DNA of 64,000 nucleotides from Bdellovibrionales bacterium (GCA_018266355.1 JAFEAP010000008.1:62001-126000), one strand, 5' to 3'; positions 32,523 to 42,297 are shown, counted from the first letter of the stretch. Notes: a model not told the origin generated them from the sequence alone. Numbers and translations: made by a program.

Positions 32523-33293
32523 ATGAAGACGTCCCTTCGCCTTGAACTCGTCCTTTCCATCGCCGCGCTTTCCGCGCTCGCCGCCGCCTCCGCGTCGGCC
32601 GGCCAGGAATGCACGGACATGACGACGACCTCGGGCATCAAGACCTGCCTCGAGTTCCGCACCGACGTCGCGGAGAAACTCATGGTGAAAGACATCGAGC
32701 AGATCAGCGACGTGGTGACCGACCCCGACCAGGTGAAGCGCCTCCTCGCGAGCCAGAAAGCCTGGCTCGCCCTCCGGAACGCCTCGTGCACCTATGCCGT
32801 GAGCAAGACGGCGGGCGGCGAGGAAGAAGGCATCACGGAGACGAGCTGCCTTCTCGCCGAGACCTTGAAGCGCGTGCACGAGCTCGAAGACATGCTCGAC
32901 GACGCGAAGGGCGGCGGAAGCAAGTCCTTCAAGGAAGCGATCAACGGCCTCGTCGAAGTCCGCGATCCGTCGGTCAGCGCGAAGAAGATCGCGAGCAAGA
33001 CGGGCGTCGCCATCATCAACGCCGAGTTCGACGCCGCCCAGGCGGCCCTCATGAACTCGATCGACGTTAAGGCGAACCGCCTGCGGATCAAGTCGCTCCG
33101 CCTCATCGACGAAGGCACGGGGAACGTCTGCGGCAGGGCTTCGGTTTACCTCGCCGAACTCGGCTACTTCGCCCAGAAGACCGTCAAGGTCGTGAAGATC
33201 TACGCCGTTTCCGACGTCGGCGCCGACCGCGTGGTCCGATCGATCAAGACCTCCGTCCAGGAAAACATCCAATCCGATCCGGTGTGCCCATAA
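32523..33293 (+). CDS. Secreted protein with LprI-like (lysozyme-inhibitor-like) domain
   Basis: A 256-residue protein with a signal peptide (LVLSIAALSALAAASASAG). The middle segment RLLASQKAWLALRNASCTYAV plus the later ETSCLLAETLKRVHELEDM matches the LprI N-terminal domain (DUF1311), with two conserved cysteines around a W-x-x-x-R helix. Some members inhibit lysozyme; others are of unknown role. The C-terminal ~110 residues are not assigned. It lies 9 bases after the GNPGQ lipoprotein and 17 bases before the next gene, so the three are probably one operon. Confidence 0.78.
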   Translation: MKTSLRLELVLSIAALSALAAASASAGQECTDMTTTSGIKTCLEFRTDVAEKLMVKDIEQISDVVTDPDQVKRLLASQKAWLALRNASCTYAVSKTAGGEEEGITETSCLLAETLKRVHELEDMLDDAKGGGSKSFKEAINGLVEVRDPSVSAKKIASKTGVAIINAEFDAAQAALMNSIDVKANRLRIKSLRLIDEGTGNVCGRASVYLAELGYFAQKTVKVVKIYAVSDVGADRVVRSIKTSVQENIQSDPVCP

Positions 33294-33310
33294 TCGTTCC
33301 AGGGGGAACC

Positions 33311-33778
33311 ATGACAACGAAATCGATCCTTGCGCTCTGTACTTTCCTCGCCACGACCTCCGTCTTCGCCATGCAGACGACCTATCGCACGAGCTACCAG
33401 AGCCCGGGCGCGGCCGCCGTCGAAGGCGAGATGAAGTACGCTCCGTCCGCGGGCGGAAAGCAGGTGAAGTCGACCGCGATCGTCTCGTTCCTCGGAAATC
33501 CGAACGCGATCGAGTCGACGATGGACCAGGAATGGAAGTCCGCGAACGACCTTGAATCCGAGAACCTCTCGCCTTGCGCCGTGAACGGCGGAAAGCTCGA
33601 GACCGTCGTCGTGAAAGCCGGCGCGTTCCAGGCGTGCAAGATCCACTCGGTGTCCGGAAACGTCGAACTCACGAAATGGGTCGGCGCGGTCCCGCCGAAC
33701 GGCGTGATCCGGATCGACCTGAAGAAGAACGGCGTCGTGACGCGCGAAGAGCTGGTCGAGTACGACTCGGCCCTCTAG
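33311..33778 (+). CDS. Small secreted protein of unknown function
   Basis: The ATG at 33311 follows an AGGGGG site; an upstream in-frame start at 33284 is less likely. This gives 155 residues with a signal peptide (TTKSILALCTFLATTSVFA). The mature part is beta-rich in pattern (YRTSYQSPGAAAVEGEMKY) with two cysteines. No family is recognised. It is last in the plus-strand run from 31188; a perfect 10-bp hairpin follows. Confidence 0.75.
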   Translation: MTTKSILALCTFLATTSVFAMQTTYRTSYQSPGAAAVEGEMKYAPSAGGKQVKSTAIVSFLGNPNAIESTMDQEWKSANDLESENLSPCAVNGGKLETVVVKAGAFQACKIHSVSGNVELTKWVGAVPPNGVIRIDLKKNGVVTREELVEYDSAL

Positions 33779-33781
33779 AAC

Positions 33782-33805
33782 GGTTCGAGCGTGAGCGCTC
33801 GAACC
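33782..33805. terminator. Perfect 10-bp hairpin between convergent genes
   Basis: GGTTCGAGCG at 33782-33791 and CGCTCGAACC at 33796-33805 with loop TGAG. It sits between the stop at 33778 and the stop of the convergent permease (33805). There is no T run, so it may act in both directions or as an mRNA 3' end stabiliser. Confidence 0.6.
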
Positions 33806-35352
33806 TACTTACCGTTGCGCAGCTTCGAATGCTTCTTCCCGTATTGGAAGTAGATCACGAAGCCGATCACGAGCCAGACGAAGAGGCGGATCCAGGTGTC
33901 GACGGGGAGCCCGTACATCACCCAGAGGCACGCGAGCGCGCCGCCGATCGAGACGAACCAGTACGCGGGCGTCCGGAACGGGCGTTCGCGGTTCGGGTCG
34001 GTCTTCCGCAGGATCGGGATCGAGAGGCAGACGAGGACGAACGCGAGGAGCGTCCCGATCGAGACGAGCTCGCCGACGAGCGACATCGGCATCAGGCCGC
34101 CGCAAAGGGCGACGAAGACGCCGGTGAGTTTCGTCGCCGTGCCGGGCGTTCCGTACTTCGGGTGGATGCGGTCGAACCAGGGGAGGAGACCGTCCTTCGC
34201 CATCGCGTAAAAGACGCGCGTCTGACCGAGCATCATCACGAGGATGACCGAGGTCAGGCCGGCGAGCGCTCCGAACTTCACGAAGAACGCGATGACGTGC
34301 TGGGCGCCTTCGCTCCATCCCCGGAGGGCGACGATCTTATCGACGCCGACGGCGACCGGATCCGGTACCGCGAGTTCCTTGTAGTTCACGACGCCCGTGA
34401 GGGTGAGCGACATGAGGATGTACATCACCGTGCACGCGATCAGGGAAGAGAGGATCCCGATCGGGAGGTCCCGCTGCGGGTTCTTCGCTTCCTGGGCGGT
34501 CGTCGAGACCGCGTCGAATCCGATGTAGGCGAAGAAAACGACGCCCGCGCCGGTCAGCACTCCCGGCCATCCGAACGAGAGGTATTCCGTGCCGTGGCGA
34601 TCGACCATCGCCGGCAGCGGGACGAGCCGCGAGAGGCCGGAGGCGTCCGGATTCGCGATCCAGTTCGCCGAGTCGATCACGCCCCACCCGATCGCGATGA
34701 ACGCGAGGATGATGAAGACCTTCACGAAGACGATGATGTTGTTCATCGTCGCGGATTCTTTGATGCCGCGGAAGAGAACCCACGCCGTGAAGAGCGCGAT
34801 GAACGACGCCGGCAGATTCCAGATCCCGTGCGCGACTTCGCCCGAGGCGAGCGTGACGGTTTCCCACGGCCCCTTCGTGAGCTTCAGCGCCGTATCGGCG
34901 AATTCCACGCCGAGCGTTTTCGTCATGAGCGAAACGAAGTAACCCGACCAGGCGGCCGAGACCGTCACCGCTCCGAAGGCGTATTCGAGGATCAAGTCCC
35001 AACCGATGATCCAAGCGACGAACTCGCCCATCGTCGCGTAGGAGTAGGCGTAAGCCGAACCCGCGACCGGAACCATCGCAGCCATTTCCGCGTAGCAGAG
35101 GCCGGCGAAGGCGCAGAGAATGCCCCCGATGACGAAGCTGAACACGATGCCCGGGCCCGCGTAGTTCGCCGCCGCCATGCCCGTGAGGGAGAAGATCCCG
35201 GCCCCGATGATCGCGCCGATGCCGAGCATCGAGAGGTTCCACGCGGTGAGGTGGCGTTTCAGAGCCCCTCCGCCGTGGCCGCCTTCGGCGAGCTTCGGGT
35301 CGTTCGCGTCCGCGATGAGACGATCGAGGTCCTTCTTGATGAACAAACTCAT
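33805..35352 (-). CDS. APC-superfamily amino acid permease (cationic type)
   Basis: The ATG at 35350-35352 gives 515 residues. The conserved first helix is LSMLGIGAIIGAGIFSLTG, followed by the APC patterns AGLCYAEMAAMVPVAGSAYAYSY and FFAYIGFDAVSTTAQEAKNPQRDLPIG. About 12 hydrophobic helices are visible. This is the CAT/YfnA-like group, often for cationic or other amino acids, importing by cation coupling in the inner membrane. The substrate cannot be read from sequence. It is divergent, 72 bases apart, from a related permease. Confidence 0.9.
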   Translation of the reverse strand: MSLFIKKDLDRLIADANDPKLAEGGHGGGALKRHLTAWNLSMLGIGAIIGAGIFSLTGMAAANYAGPGIVFSFVIGGILCAFAGLCYAEMAAMVPVAGSAYAYSYATMGEFVAWIIGWDLILEYAFGAVTVSAAWSGYFVSLMTKTLGVEFADTALKLTKGPWETVTLASGEVAHGIWNLPASFIALFTAWVLFRGIKESATMNNIIVFVKVFIILAFIAIGWGVIDSANWIANPDASGLSRLVPLPAMVDRHGTEYLSFGWPGVLTGAGVVFFAYIGFDAVSTTAQEAKNPQRDLPIGILSSLIACTVMYILMSLTLTGVVNYKELAVPDPVAVGVDKIVALRGWSEGAQHVIAFFVKFGALAGLTSVILVMMLGQTRVFYAMAKDGLLPWFDRIHPKYGTPGTATKLTGVFVALCGGLMPMSLVGELVSIGTLLAFVLVCLSIPILRKTDPNRERPFRTPAYWFVSIGGALACLWVMYGLPVDTWIRLFVWLVIGFVIYFQYGKKHSKLRNGK

Positions 35353-35424
35353 GGGGGTCCTTCCGAAATCTGTTTTAAAGCCGTGTAGCCACAGGTTATT
35401 TTGTTGGAAAAGGGGTGTCAATCC
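35353..35424. promoter_or_regulatory. Divergent promoter region of two permeases
   Basis: 72 bases separate the two start codons. The region is AT-richer than its surroundings (TTTTAAAGCC and TTATTTTGTTGG). No clear -35/-10 pair is confident on either strand. Shared regulation of the paralogous transporters is likely. Confidence 0.4.
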
Positions 35425-37170
35425 ATGAAGAACCTTCTGCGCACGAAATCGATCGCGGACATCGTCCGCGATTCCGAGAGTCACCCCGACGGACATTCCG
35501 CGGGAGGAATGAAAAGAACGCTGACCGTGGTCGATCTGACCGCGTTCGGGATCGCGGCCATCATCGGCGCGGGGATCTTCTCGACGATCGGAGCGGCGGC
35601 CTTCAACGGCGGTCCGGGCGTCGTCTTCCTCTTCATTTTCACCGCGATCGCCTGCGGTTTTTCGGCGTACTGTTACGCGGAATTCGCTTCCCAGATCCCG
35701 GTCTCCGGCTCCGCGTACACCTACGCGTACGCGAGCCTCGGCGAGTTCCTCGCTTGGATCATCGGATGGGACTTGCTCATGGAATACGCGATCGGGAACA
35801 TCGCGGTCGCGATTTCGTGGAGCGATTATTTCACGAGTCTCCTCGCGGGGTACGGAATCCATTTCCCGCTCCATTTCTCGATGGATTACCTCACGGCCTC
35901 GCGAGGTCATGCCGCCGTCCTGGAACTCCTGAACCAAGGCGTGGCCTTGACGGACGTCGTCGCGAAGGGGCTTTCCGCGTCCCAAGTCGAGGCCTACCAG
36001 GCGTTCGAACACGCTCCCCGGATCCTCGGGATCCCGATGATCGCCGATCTGCCCGCGCTCGCGGTCACGGTGCTCGTGACCTGGGTCGTCTACATCGGCA
36101 TCCAGGAATCGAAGCGGGTCTCGAATTTGATGGTGCTCCTGAAGCTGATGGTGCTCGTCCTCGTGATCGGCCTCGGCGCCCTCTACGTGAAACCCGAGAA
36201 CTGGCACCCGTTCATGCCGAACGGCGTCGGCGGCGTGCTGAAAGGCGTATCGGGGGTCTTCTTCGCCTATATCGGCTTCGACGCGATCTCGACGACGGCC
36301 GAGGAGTGCAAGAACCCGCAGCGGGACCTCCCGCGCGCGATGATCTACTCGCTCGTGATCTGCACGGTCCTCTATATCCTCGTCGCCCTCGTGCTGACCG
36401 GCATGGTCCCTTACACGAAGCTCGGGGTCGGCGATCCGCTCGCCTTCGTCTTCGGTCCGGAAGGGGCGGGCGTGAATTGGATCTCGGGGGTGATCGCGCT
36501 TTCGGCGGTCGTCGCGCTCTTCACCGTGCTCCTCGTCTTCCAGCTCGGTCAGCCGCGGATCTGGATGGCGATGAGCCGCGACGGGCTGCTCCCGCCGATC
36601 TTCTCGGCGATGCATCCGAAGCACAAGACGCCGTGGTTCTCGACGATCCTCACCGGATTCGTCGTCGGCATCCCGTGCCTGTTCATGAACCTGACCGAAG
36701 TGACCGACCTCACGTCGATCGGGACGCTCGCCGCGTTCCTTCTCGTCTCGATCGGGGTGCTTAAGCTCGATCCGCACCGTCCGAAGGAACCCGGTAAATT
36801 CCGGATTCCGTACGTGAACGCGAAGTGGATCTTCCCGGCGGTGACCCTCGTCACGCTCGCGATCGTCCACTGGAGCGCTCCGGGCGCGATCGACGAGTTC
36901 TTCGCGTCGTTCGGCCAGGGCTTCGAGGTCTACAAGCACAAGATCCCGCTCGTGGCCTACCTCCTCGGGATGGTCTGGCTCCTCGTCGGGACTTTCCGGA
37001 AGAACCTCTCGCTCGTGCCGGTGCTCGGAACCGCGACGACGGGTTACCTCATGACGGAGCTCGGATGGGTGAACTGGGTCCGCTTCGGCGGCTGGCTCGT
37101 CCTCGGACTCGTCGTGTACTTCTTCTACGGATACGCGAACTCGAATTTGGGGAAGGCGAAGAAGGCCTAA
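35425..37170 (+). CDS. APC-superfamily amino acid permease, paralog of neighbour
   Basis: The ATG at 35425, with AGGGG about 10 bases upstream, gives 581 residues. It shows the same core features as the neighbouring permease (IAAIIGAGIFSTIG, AYCYAEFASQIPVSGSAYTYAY, VFFAYIGFDAISTTAEECKNPQRDLPRA), with about 12-14 helices. It is longer because of an extra loop between the third and fourth helices (residues about 135-195). It likely transports a related amino acid. The gene ends at a bidirectional terminator. The pair appears to be an old duplication with divergent transcription. Confidence 0.9.
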   Translation: MKNLLRTKSIADIVRDSESHPDGHSAGGMKRTLTVVDLTAFGIAAIIGAGIFSTIGAAAFNGGPGVVFLFIFTAIACGFSAYCYAEFASQIPVSGSAYTYAYASLGEFLAWIIGWDLLMEYAIGNIAVAISWSDYFTSLLAGYGIHFPLHFSMDYLTASRGHAAVLELLNQGVALTDVVAKGLSASQVEAYQAFEHAPRILGIPMIADLPALAVTVLVTWVVYIGIQESKRVSNLMVLLKLMVLVLVIGLGALYVKPENWHPFMPNGVGGVLKGVSGVFFAYIGFDAISTTAEECKNPQRDLPRAMIYSLVICTVLYILVALVLTGMVPYTKLGVGDPLAFVFGPEGAGVNWISGVIALSAVVALFTVLLVFQLGQPRIWMAMSRDGLLPPIFSAMHPKHKTPWFSTILTGFVVGIPCLFMNLTEVTDLTSIGTLAAFLLVSIGVLKLDPHRPKEPGKFRIPYVNAKWIFPAVTLVTLAIVHWSAPGAIDEFFASFGQGFEVYKHKIPLVAYLLGMVWLLVGTFRKNLSLVPVLGTATTGYLMTELGWVNWVRFGGWLVLGLVVYFFYGYANSNLGKAKKA

Positions 37171-37205
37171 GCGTTCGGGCGTCGGTGTCCGGATTCGAAT
37201 AAAGA

Positions 37206-37242
37206 AAAACCCCGGTCCGCGAAACGCGGGCCGGGGTTTTTG
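37206..37242. terminator. Strong bidirectional rho-independent terminator
   Basis: CCCCGGTCCGCG at 37211-37222 pairs with CGCGGGCCGGGG at 37226-37237 (one G-T) over a 3-base loop, with A5 before it and T5 after it. It serves the plus-strand permease and the convergent FadL-like gene. Confidence 0.9.
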
Positions 37243-37270
37243 CTTTTCGTTTCGTTCTAAGCGGCGAAGC

Positions 37271-38587
37271 TTAGAAGTGGTATTTCGCGCTCAGGTGCGC
37301 GGCGTAGGCGTGGGACTTGAACGAGGAATCGTTCGCGACTTCGGCGGTACCGAACGGAGCGTTCTTGTTGTGTCCGTCGCCGCCGGCCCAAGCGTACTCG
37401 AGGGCGCCGTCGACGTCGATGGCGTTCGAGAGGATCATGCCGGTACCGAACGTGAGCGAGTGGCCGGGGCCCGGGCTCGAGAACGTCGAACGTGCGTAAT
37501 CCGACGGGGTGACCGCGGAGGTGTACGCGTAACCGAAACGGAGCGGGAGGCCCGTGCCGGTGTACTCGCCGCCGACGCGGACGACGTGCATGTTTTTCCA
37601 CTGCTGCGGGATGTTCGAGAGCGAGAGCGCGCCGGCGGAGCCTTGGATCGCGAGCTCCTTGTCGACGTTATAGTTCGTGTAGCTGTACTCGTAACCGATG
37701 CGGAGGAGTTCCGTCGCGCGCGTCCATCCGCCGATGGCGATCTGGAGCGGGAACGTGTTCGAAACGGCCGCGGAGCCGGTGCCGACGTCTTGGATGCCGT
37801 CGACCGCCACGAGTTCGCGGCGGGCGGTAGTCGTTCCGTGCGCGGTGAAAGGCACCGACGAACGATAGACGATCCCGAGGCCCCAGCGGTGGTTCGGTTC
37901 CTCGTATTGGAGGCCGAGCTTGTACGCGTTGTAGCGCGTCGCCGAGATGTCGTTCACTTGGGCCTCGTAAAGCGCCGTGCCCGGGATGTAGATCGCGGTC
38001 GAGAAGTTCGCATGGACCATCACCGCGCGGAGGGCGGCCCCGAAGCGAAGACCCGGCATGATCTCGTAGCCGGCGCCGATGGCGGCTTCCGTGATCGCGA
38101 GGTTCGTCTCGACCGTCGGCATGAGCTTATCGAGGGCAGGGTTCGTGCCGGAGTAATCGAGATTCTCGAACTTCGCCTTGTTCCCGCCGGAGACGTAGAA
38201 ACCGGCGCCGACGCCGAGCTTCGGCATCGGTTTGAAGGAGGCGAGGAGGCCGAAGACCGGAGAGAAGCCGGACGAGCCGTCGACGACGCGGCTCGGACCC
38301 CCGACGCTATCGAGTTGATAGGGGTTCGCGCCGCTGAACTTCGAGAGCGTCGGCGAGAAGTTCACCGAGAGTTCGCCCGAGCGGGAGGACTCGGCCAGAC
38401 CGGCCGGGTTGAAGTAGAGCGCGTCCGCGCCGGAGACGGAGCCGACGACGGCGCCGCCCATCGAAACTTCCTTCGCGCCCCAGGCCTGGGCTTTTTCGAA
38501 GCCGGCCGCGAACGCTTGAGAACTGCCGAGAAGCGCGCCGACGAGGACGAGGGCGAGCCGAGTATTACGGGTCGAGCGAGGGGTCAT
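37271..38587 (-). CDS. FadL/TodX-family outer-membrane transport protein
   Basis: The ATG at 38585-38587 gives 438 residues, with a signal peptide ending near AFA (residue 28). The segment MGGAVVGSVSGADALYFNPAGLA is the hallmark N-terminal plug of FadL/TodX proteins. A beta-barrel pattern follows and the protein ends in Phe, the C-terminal signal for outer-membrane insertion. FadL proteins carry fatty acids or other hydrophobic compounds across the outer membrane. There is no fatty-acid degradation gene next to it; a lipid-type cluster is 6 kb away. Confidence 0.88.
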   Translation of the reverse strand: MTPRSTRNTRLALVLVGALLGSSQAFAAGFEKAQAWGAKEVSMGGAVVGSVSGADALYFNPAGLAESSRSGELSVNFSPTLSKFSGANPYQLDSVGGPSRVVDGSSGFSPVFGLLASFKPMPKLGVGAGFYVSGGNKAKFENLDYSGTNPALDKLMPTVETNLAITEAAIGAGYEIMPGLRFGAALRAVMVHANFSTAIYIPGTALYEAQVNDISATRYNAYKLGLQYEEPNHRWGLGIVYRSSVPFTAHGTTTARRELVAVDGIQDVGTGSAAVSNTFPLQIAIGGWTRATELLRIGYEYSYTNYNVDKELAIQGSAGALSLSNIPQQWKNMHVVRVGGEYTGTGLPLRFGYAYTSAVTPSDYARSTFSSPGPGHSLTFGTGMILSNAIDVDGALEYAWAGGDGHNKNAPFGTAEVANDSSFKSHAYAAHLSAKYHF

Positions 38588-38702
38588 GAAAGTCTCCTTG
38601 GTTTCGGAAAAAGTGGCGGGAAATTGACGGAATGACAAGCGAAAACCCGGTTTGCGTCGCAACGCGAAATCGGGGCAAACTGGACGAGTGGGATCGGGAC
38701 GC

Positions 38703-40463
38703 ATGAAGGGTGAGGGTTTCTTCGAAGGTTTCGCAGAAAAACGAGACGCACTCCCGTGCGTCGTGGCGGCGGCGCTCGTGCTCGGTCTTTTCGGATGCTC
38801 CTCGTCGCCGCGCAGCGAAGCCGCCATCGCGGTTCGATCGCCGGCGTCGGTTTTGGAGAAATTCGGAGTGAAGTGCCTCGCTTCCGCCTCGCTATTCGCC
38901 GCGACCGGCGACGCGATCGAGGATTGGGACGATCTCTCTCCGGACCCGGAAGTTTCCGACGTCTTCGCGCGCCTGAGCGATGCGGAACGCGAGAACGCCG
39001 TCGTACTCGCGCTCGCCGAAGCCTACGCCTACGGCCAAACGTTGCTCGGACGTTACGACGCCATGCTCGCCCGCGGTTACACGCACGACCGGATCCGACG
39101 CTCGACCGGAATTTACGCCGAACTCCAATCACTCTATTTTCTCCGCGAAAGCCTCGAGCGGATCGCCGCCTCGGAGTTTTCCGCGCGTCTTTTCGACGAG
39201 CTCATCGAAGCCGAGAAGGCTGACGGCGCCCACGAGTACAAGACGATCGAAACGATCGCGCTCGCTCGGCTGACCCGTTGGCGCGAAATGATCAAGGCTC
39301 GGACCGGCGAGTCCCCGTACCCGACGCTCGCTCTCGCCCGGATCTCGGCGAAGGTGGCGGAAATGCAGGGATTGGCGCCGGGTTGCGGCGGCACGCCCGC
39401 CCACGGCCTCGTCGGAGACGTCTCGGCCGCCCAGTCCGTCGAGGACTCGGTTTTGAACGCGGCCCAAACGCTGACGAAAGACGCGACCGCGTACGTGAAG
39501 TTCCGGCCGCGCAACCCCGACGAAGGCCTTCGCGTCGCGGACCTCGTCCGCGAGCGTTCGAAGGAAATTCGGGAGCGTTGGCAGCACGAGAACGATCGCG
39601 CTCCCCAGAGCGTACAGGCGGGGAAGGTGATCTATCCGGACCCCGGGAAAGCCGGGAACATCTTCGGTACCACTTTTCCGAAGGGCGTGTGGGCGCTCAC
39701 GTTCGACGACGGCCCTCAGGGCGAGACGAAGGCGGTTCCCGCCTATACCCAGCGGGTGCTCGACAACTTGAAAAAGCACGGGATGAAGGCCACGTTCTTC
39801 ATCCTTTCGCAGCAGATCGACGGCGCCGACTGTCCGGGCGTCGGGCCGCGCACGGTGCGGAAGCTCGATAACCGCGGGAACGTGATTTCCGAGCGCAAGG
39901 TGAACATCAAGAAGGATCGCCCGGGCGCGGTTTTCCCGGCACTGGCTCGGGCTGAGCGCGACGCGGGCCATGCCGTCGGATCGCACTCGTACTACCACTC
40001 GGAAGTGCCGAAAGACACGGAAGCCGAGCAGAACTGCGAGATCGGCGGCGCGATCGGCGTCTTCGAGCGCGTGGTCGGTAAGCGTCCGGAGTATTTCCGT
40101 TTGCCTTACGGAGCGGGAGTGAGCATCGCATCGGTCCGGAAAAAAATCGCCGCCGCGAACCTCGTTCACGTGCACTGGAGCGTCGATACGCTCGACTGGC
40201 AGGACCTCGATCCGAACTCGATCGTGAACCGGACGCTGAAGGCGATGAAGAACGGCGGCCGGGGGGTGATCCTTTTCCACGACATCCACCCGCAGTCGGT
40301 CACCGCGAGCGAGCGGATCATGGCCTACCTCACGGATCCGGCGAACCATCTCGAACCGGTGACGATCCCGCAGATCGTGGATCGGATGAACGGCGTGACC
40401 CCGCCGAAGGACGCGAAGGATCCGAACGAGACCAAACAGGCGATTTCCTTCGGAGAGCAGTGA
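38703..40463 (+). CDS. Lipoprotein polysaccharide deacetylase (NodB homology)
   Basis: The ATG at 38703 gives 586 residues. A lipobox LFGC (Cys32) follows an unusually long hydrophilic N-terminus. Residues 40-310 are helical and not assigned. From about 325 a NodB domain follows: TFDDGP with Asp335 and Asp336, GSHSYYH with His428, Ser429 and His432, and later LFHDIHP. These are the metal-binding and catalytic motifs of chitin or peptidoglycan deacetylases. There is a ~60-residue insertion between the first two motifs. A periplasmic deacetylase acting on cell-wall glycan is most likely. Confidence 0.88.
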   Translation: MKGEGFFEGFAEKRDALPCVVAAALVLGLFGCSSSPRSEAAIAVRSPASVLEKFGVKCLASASLFAATGDAIEDWDDLSPDPEVSDVFARLSDAERENAVVLALAEAYAYGQTLLGRYDAMLARGYTHDRIRRSTGIYAELQSLYFLRESLERIAASEFSARLFDELIEAEKADGAHEYKTIETIALARLTRWREMIKARTGESPYPTLALARISAKVAEMQGLAPGCGGTPAHGLVGDVSAAQSVEDSVLNAAQTLTKDATAYVKFRPRNPDEGLRVADLVRERSKEIRERWQHENDRAPQSVQAGKVIYPDPGKAGNIFGTTFPKGVWALTFDDGPQGETKAVPAYTQRVLDNLKKHGMKATFFILSQQIDGADCPGVGPRTVRKLDNRGNVISERKVNIKKDRPGAVFPALARAERDAGHAVGSHSYYHSEVPKDTEAEQNCEIGGAIGVFERVVGKRPEYFRLPYGAGVSIASVRKKIAAANLVHVHWSVDTLDWQDLDPNSIVNRTLKAMKNGGRGVILFHDIHPQSVTASERIMAYLTDPANHLEPVTIPQIVDRMNGVTPPKDAKDPNETKQAISFGEQ

Positions 40464-40585
40464 CCGCGGTCGATTCCGATGTCCCGCCGCCGTCAAAACG
40501 CCGTCGCCCCGATCCGCTTAGGTCTCGCTAAAATTCTGCACGATATTCCGAAACTCTTTAGGAAGCCATTAAGGCTCGGGGGTGT

Positions 40586-40605
40586 ATCACCGAAAATAAG
40601 GTGAT
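40586..40605. repeat. Small inverted repeat at the start of the receiver-like operon
   Basis: ATCACC at 40586-40591 and GGTGAT at 40600-40605 with an 8-base spacer. It overlaps the GTG/ATG start region of the 40604 gene, so it may be an operator or a translational hairpin. Confidence 0.4.
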
Positions 40606-42292
40606 GGATTCCGCTCCTCCCGAGAATCAGACGGCGAACGTCGACCGCGTAAAGATGGTCGTCTACACCAAGAGCACGGCCCAACCGCCGGTCATGGCGG
40701 CGCTCGTCCAGCAACTCGAGGCCCAAAAAGGCCGCCTCGAGTACGAAGTCATCCGCGACGGGTCGGCGGTGCTGAAATCCGTCGAGCAGACGACGATGAC
40801 GGTCCTGATCCTCACGCTCCACCAGAAGGAGGAGCTCGTCGAGGTCCTGAACGTCCTGACCCAAGTCCAGGGACGGATCCAGAGCGGCCTCCTGCGCGCG
40901 ATGGTCCTGAACGGGATGAATCACCCGCGCGTGATCGCGCTCCTGAAGTCGAAAGGCGTTCAGGAGATCATGGATTTCAACACGAACATCAAGGCGCTGA
41001 ACCACAAGATCAAGGGCGCGTTCCTCGTCGTGACCCAGGCGTTCCAGCGCATCCGGAACCAGAACATCCGCCCGTCGACGGTCGTCGGCGGCGACGCCGC
41101 CGCTTCGCGAGGCCGACGTCCGGGCCGGAACGATTCGTCGAGCGAAGTGCAGTGGGAAAAACCCGTCGAGCACGCCTGCGACGTGTGGTGGATCCCGAGT
41201 ACGAAGAATCTGCGGAACGTGATGGGGCGCTGGCTGATGGACATCCTCGGCCCGGGTCCCGCGGCGGGAGTTTGGGAAGAGGCGACCTTCGACCGGGGCG
41301 GCGAACGGGGATGGATCTGGAAACCGCGCGTTTCGACCGACACCACCTTCATGCCGAAGCCGGGGCGGTGGATCTTCTTCGGGCGTCAGCCCGAATTCGT
41401 CTGGCAAAAGAATCTCTGGGCGTTCGTCGCGAAAAATCCTTACCTCGCGTATTACGCGGAAGGATCGAGCGAGTCGGAATACGTACGCATCGATTCGCCG
41501 ACCGCCGGGAAGCTGAAGGTGTACGAGAATTCGGAAACCGCCCGCGGCTACCTGCCGAAAATCCAGGCCTCGCTCGAGGCTTCCTTGAAGCTTTCGAAAG
41601 CCGACGGCGCCGCGAACGAGATTCGAGGCAATTTCGATCCGGGCACCGAGGACGGATCGGTCGGGGCGATGGATTTCGTTCCTTCGGGCGCATCGACTTC
41701 CGCGCGGACCGGCGGGAATTACTCGGCGAGCCTCACTCCGGACGAAGAACCCGCCGACTGGAACAACCACACCGGCGCGGTCGGCTTCGGCTTCCGGGCG
41801 AAGGACCTCCGCATCGATCAGAATTCGCCGCGAGCGAAGTGGCGGAACGCCCTCGCTCCGGAAGTGGAAATGGGGGCGAAGCTCGGCCTCGAAGACGTGA
41901 AGCAAGCCGGGATCGTCGCCGGGACGCGGAGCTTCGACCGGCTCATCCTCGAGCTCGTGCCGTTCAGCCGGAACGGAGTGGAGATGGCCCGCAAGGAAGC
42001 CTTACGCGTCATCGAGTTGACGGTCGATCAGGCGGCGCTCGAGTTCCCGGCGGGCGATTTCGCCGTAAGCGATAAATTTCTCTTCAAGGTCGAGTTTCGA
42101 CTCGGAGATGTCGAAAAGAAGTTCGACATGGAGTGGGCGGTGACCGCCGTCCAAGCCGTCGAAGGCGCCGGCTGCCTCGTTCAGGGATCGTTCACCGGGG
42201 GGGACCACGTTTCCCTCGCCGAGATCCTGAAGCTCGTGATGCAGCGGCAGCTCGAATTGAAGGATTTTTTCTTGGTCGCGAAAGGCGCGTGA
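40604..42292 (+). CDS. Receiver-like protein with PilZ-like C-terminal domain
   Basis: The ATG at 40604 overlaps an in-frame GTG at 40601; I use the ATG, giving 562 residues. Residues about 15-120 look like a receiver fold (KMVVYTKSTAQPPVMAALV, TVLILTLHQ) but have no phosphorylatable Asp in the usual place, so this is a pseudo-receiver. A long middle region (130-430) is not assigned. The last 110 residues have barrel-like strands (KFLFKVEFRLGDVEKKFDMEWAV) and end LELKDFFLVAKGA, almost the same ending as the next protein. Cytoplasmic. First in a three-gene operon. Confidence 0.72.
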   Translation: MDSAPPENQTANVDRVKMVVYTKSTAQPPVMAALVQQLEAQKGRLEYEVIRDGSAVLKSVEQTTMTVLILTLHQKEELVEVLNVLTQVQGRIQSGLLRAMVLNGMNHPRVIALLKSKGVQEIMDFNTNIKALNHKIKGAFLVVTQAFQRIRNQNIRPSTVVGGDAAASRGRRPGRNDSSSEVQWEKPVEHACDVWWIPSTKNLRNVMGRWLMDILGPGPAAGVWEEATFDRGGERGWIWKPRVSTDTTFMPKPGRWIFFGRQPEFVWQKNLWAFVAKNPYLAYYAEGSSESEYVRIDSPTAGKLKVYENSETARGYLPKIQASLEASLKLSKADGAANEIRGNFDPGTEDGSVGAMDFVPSGASTSARTGGNYSASLTPDEEPADWNNHTGAVGFGFRAKDLRIDQNSPRAKWRNALAPEVEMGAKLGLEDVKQAGIVAGTRSFDRLILELVPFSRNGVEMARKEALRVIELTVDQAALEFPAGDFAVSDKFLFKVEFRLGDVEKKFDMEWAVTAVQAVEGAGCLVQGSFTGGDHVSLAEILKLVMQRQLELKDFFLVAKGA

Positions 42293-42297
42293 GTCGG

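Noticed and set aside
41152..42075. Plus-strand frame inside the 40604 gene
   Set aside because: It is a different frame within a longer conserved protein and reads as arginine-rich sequence.
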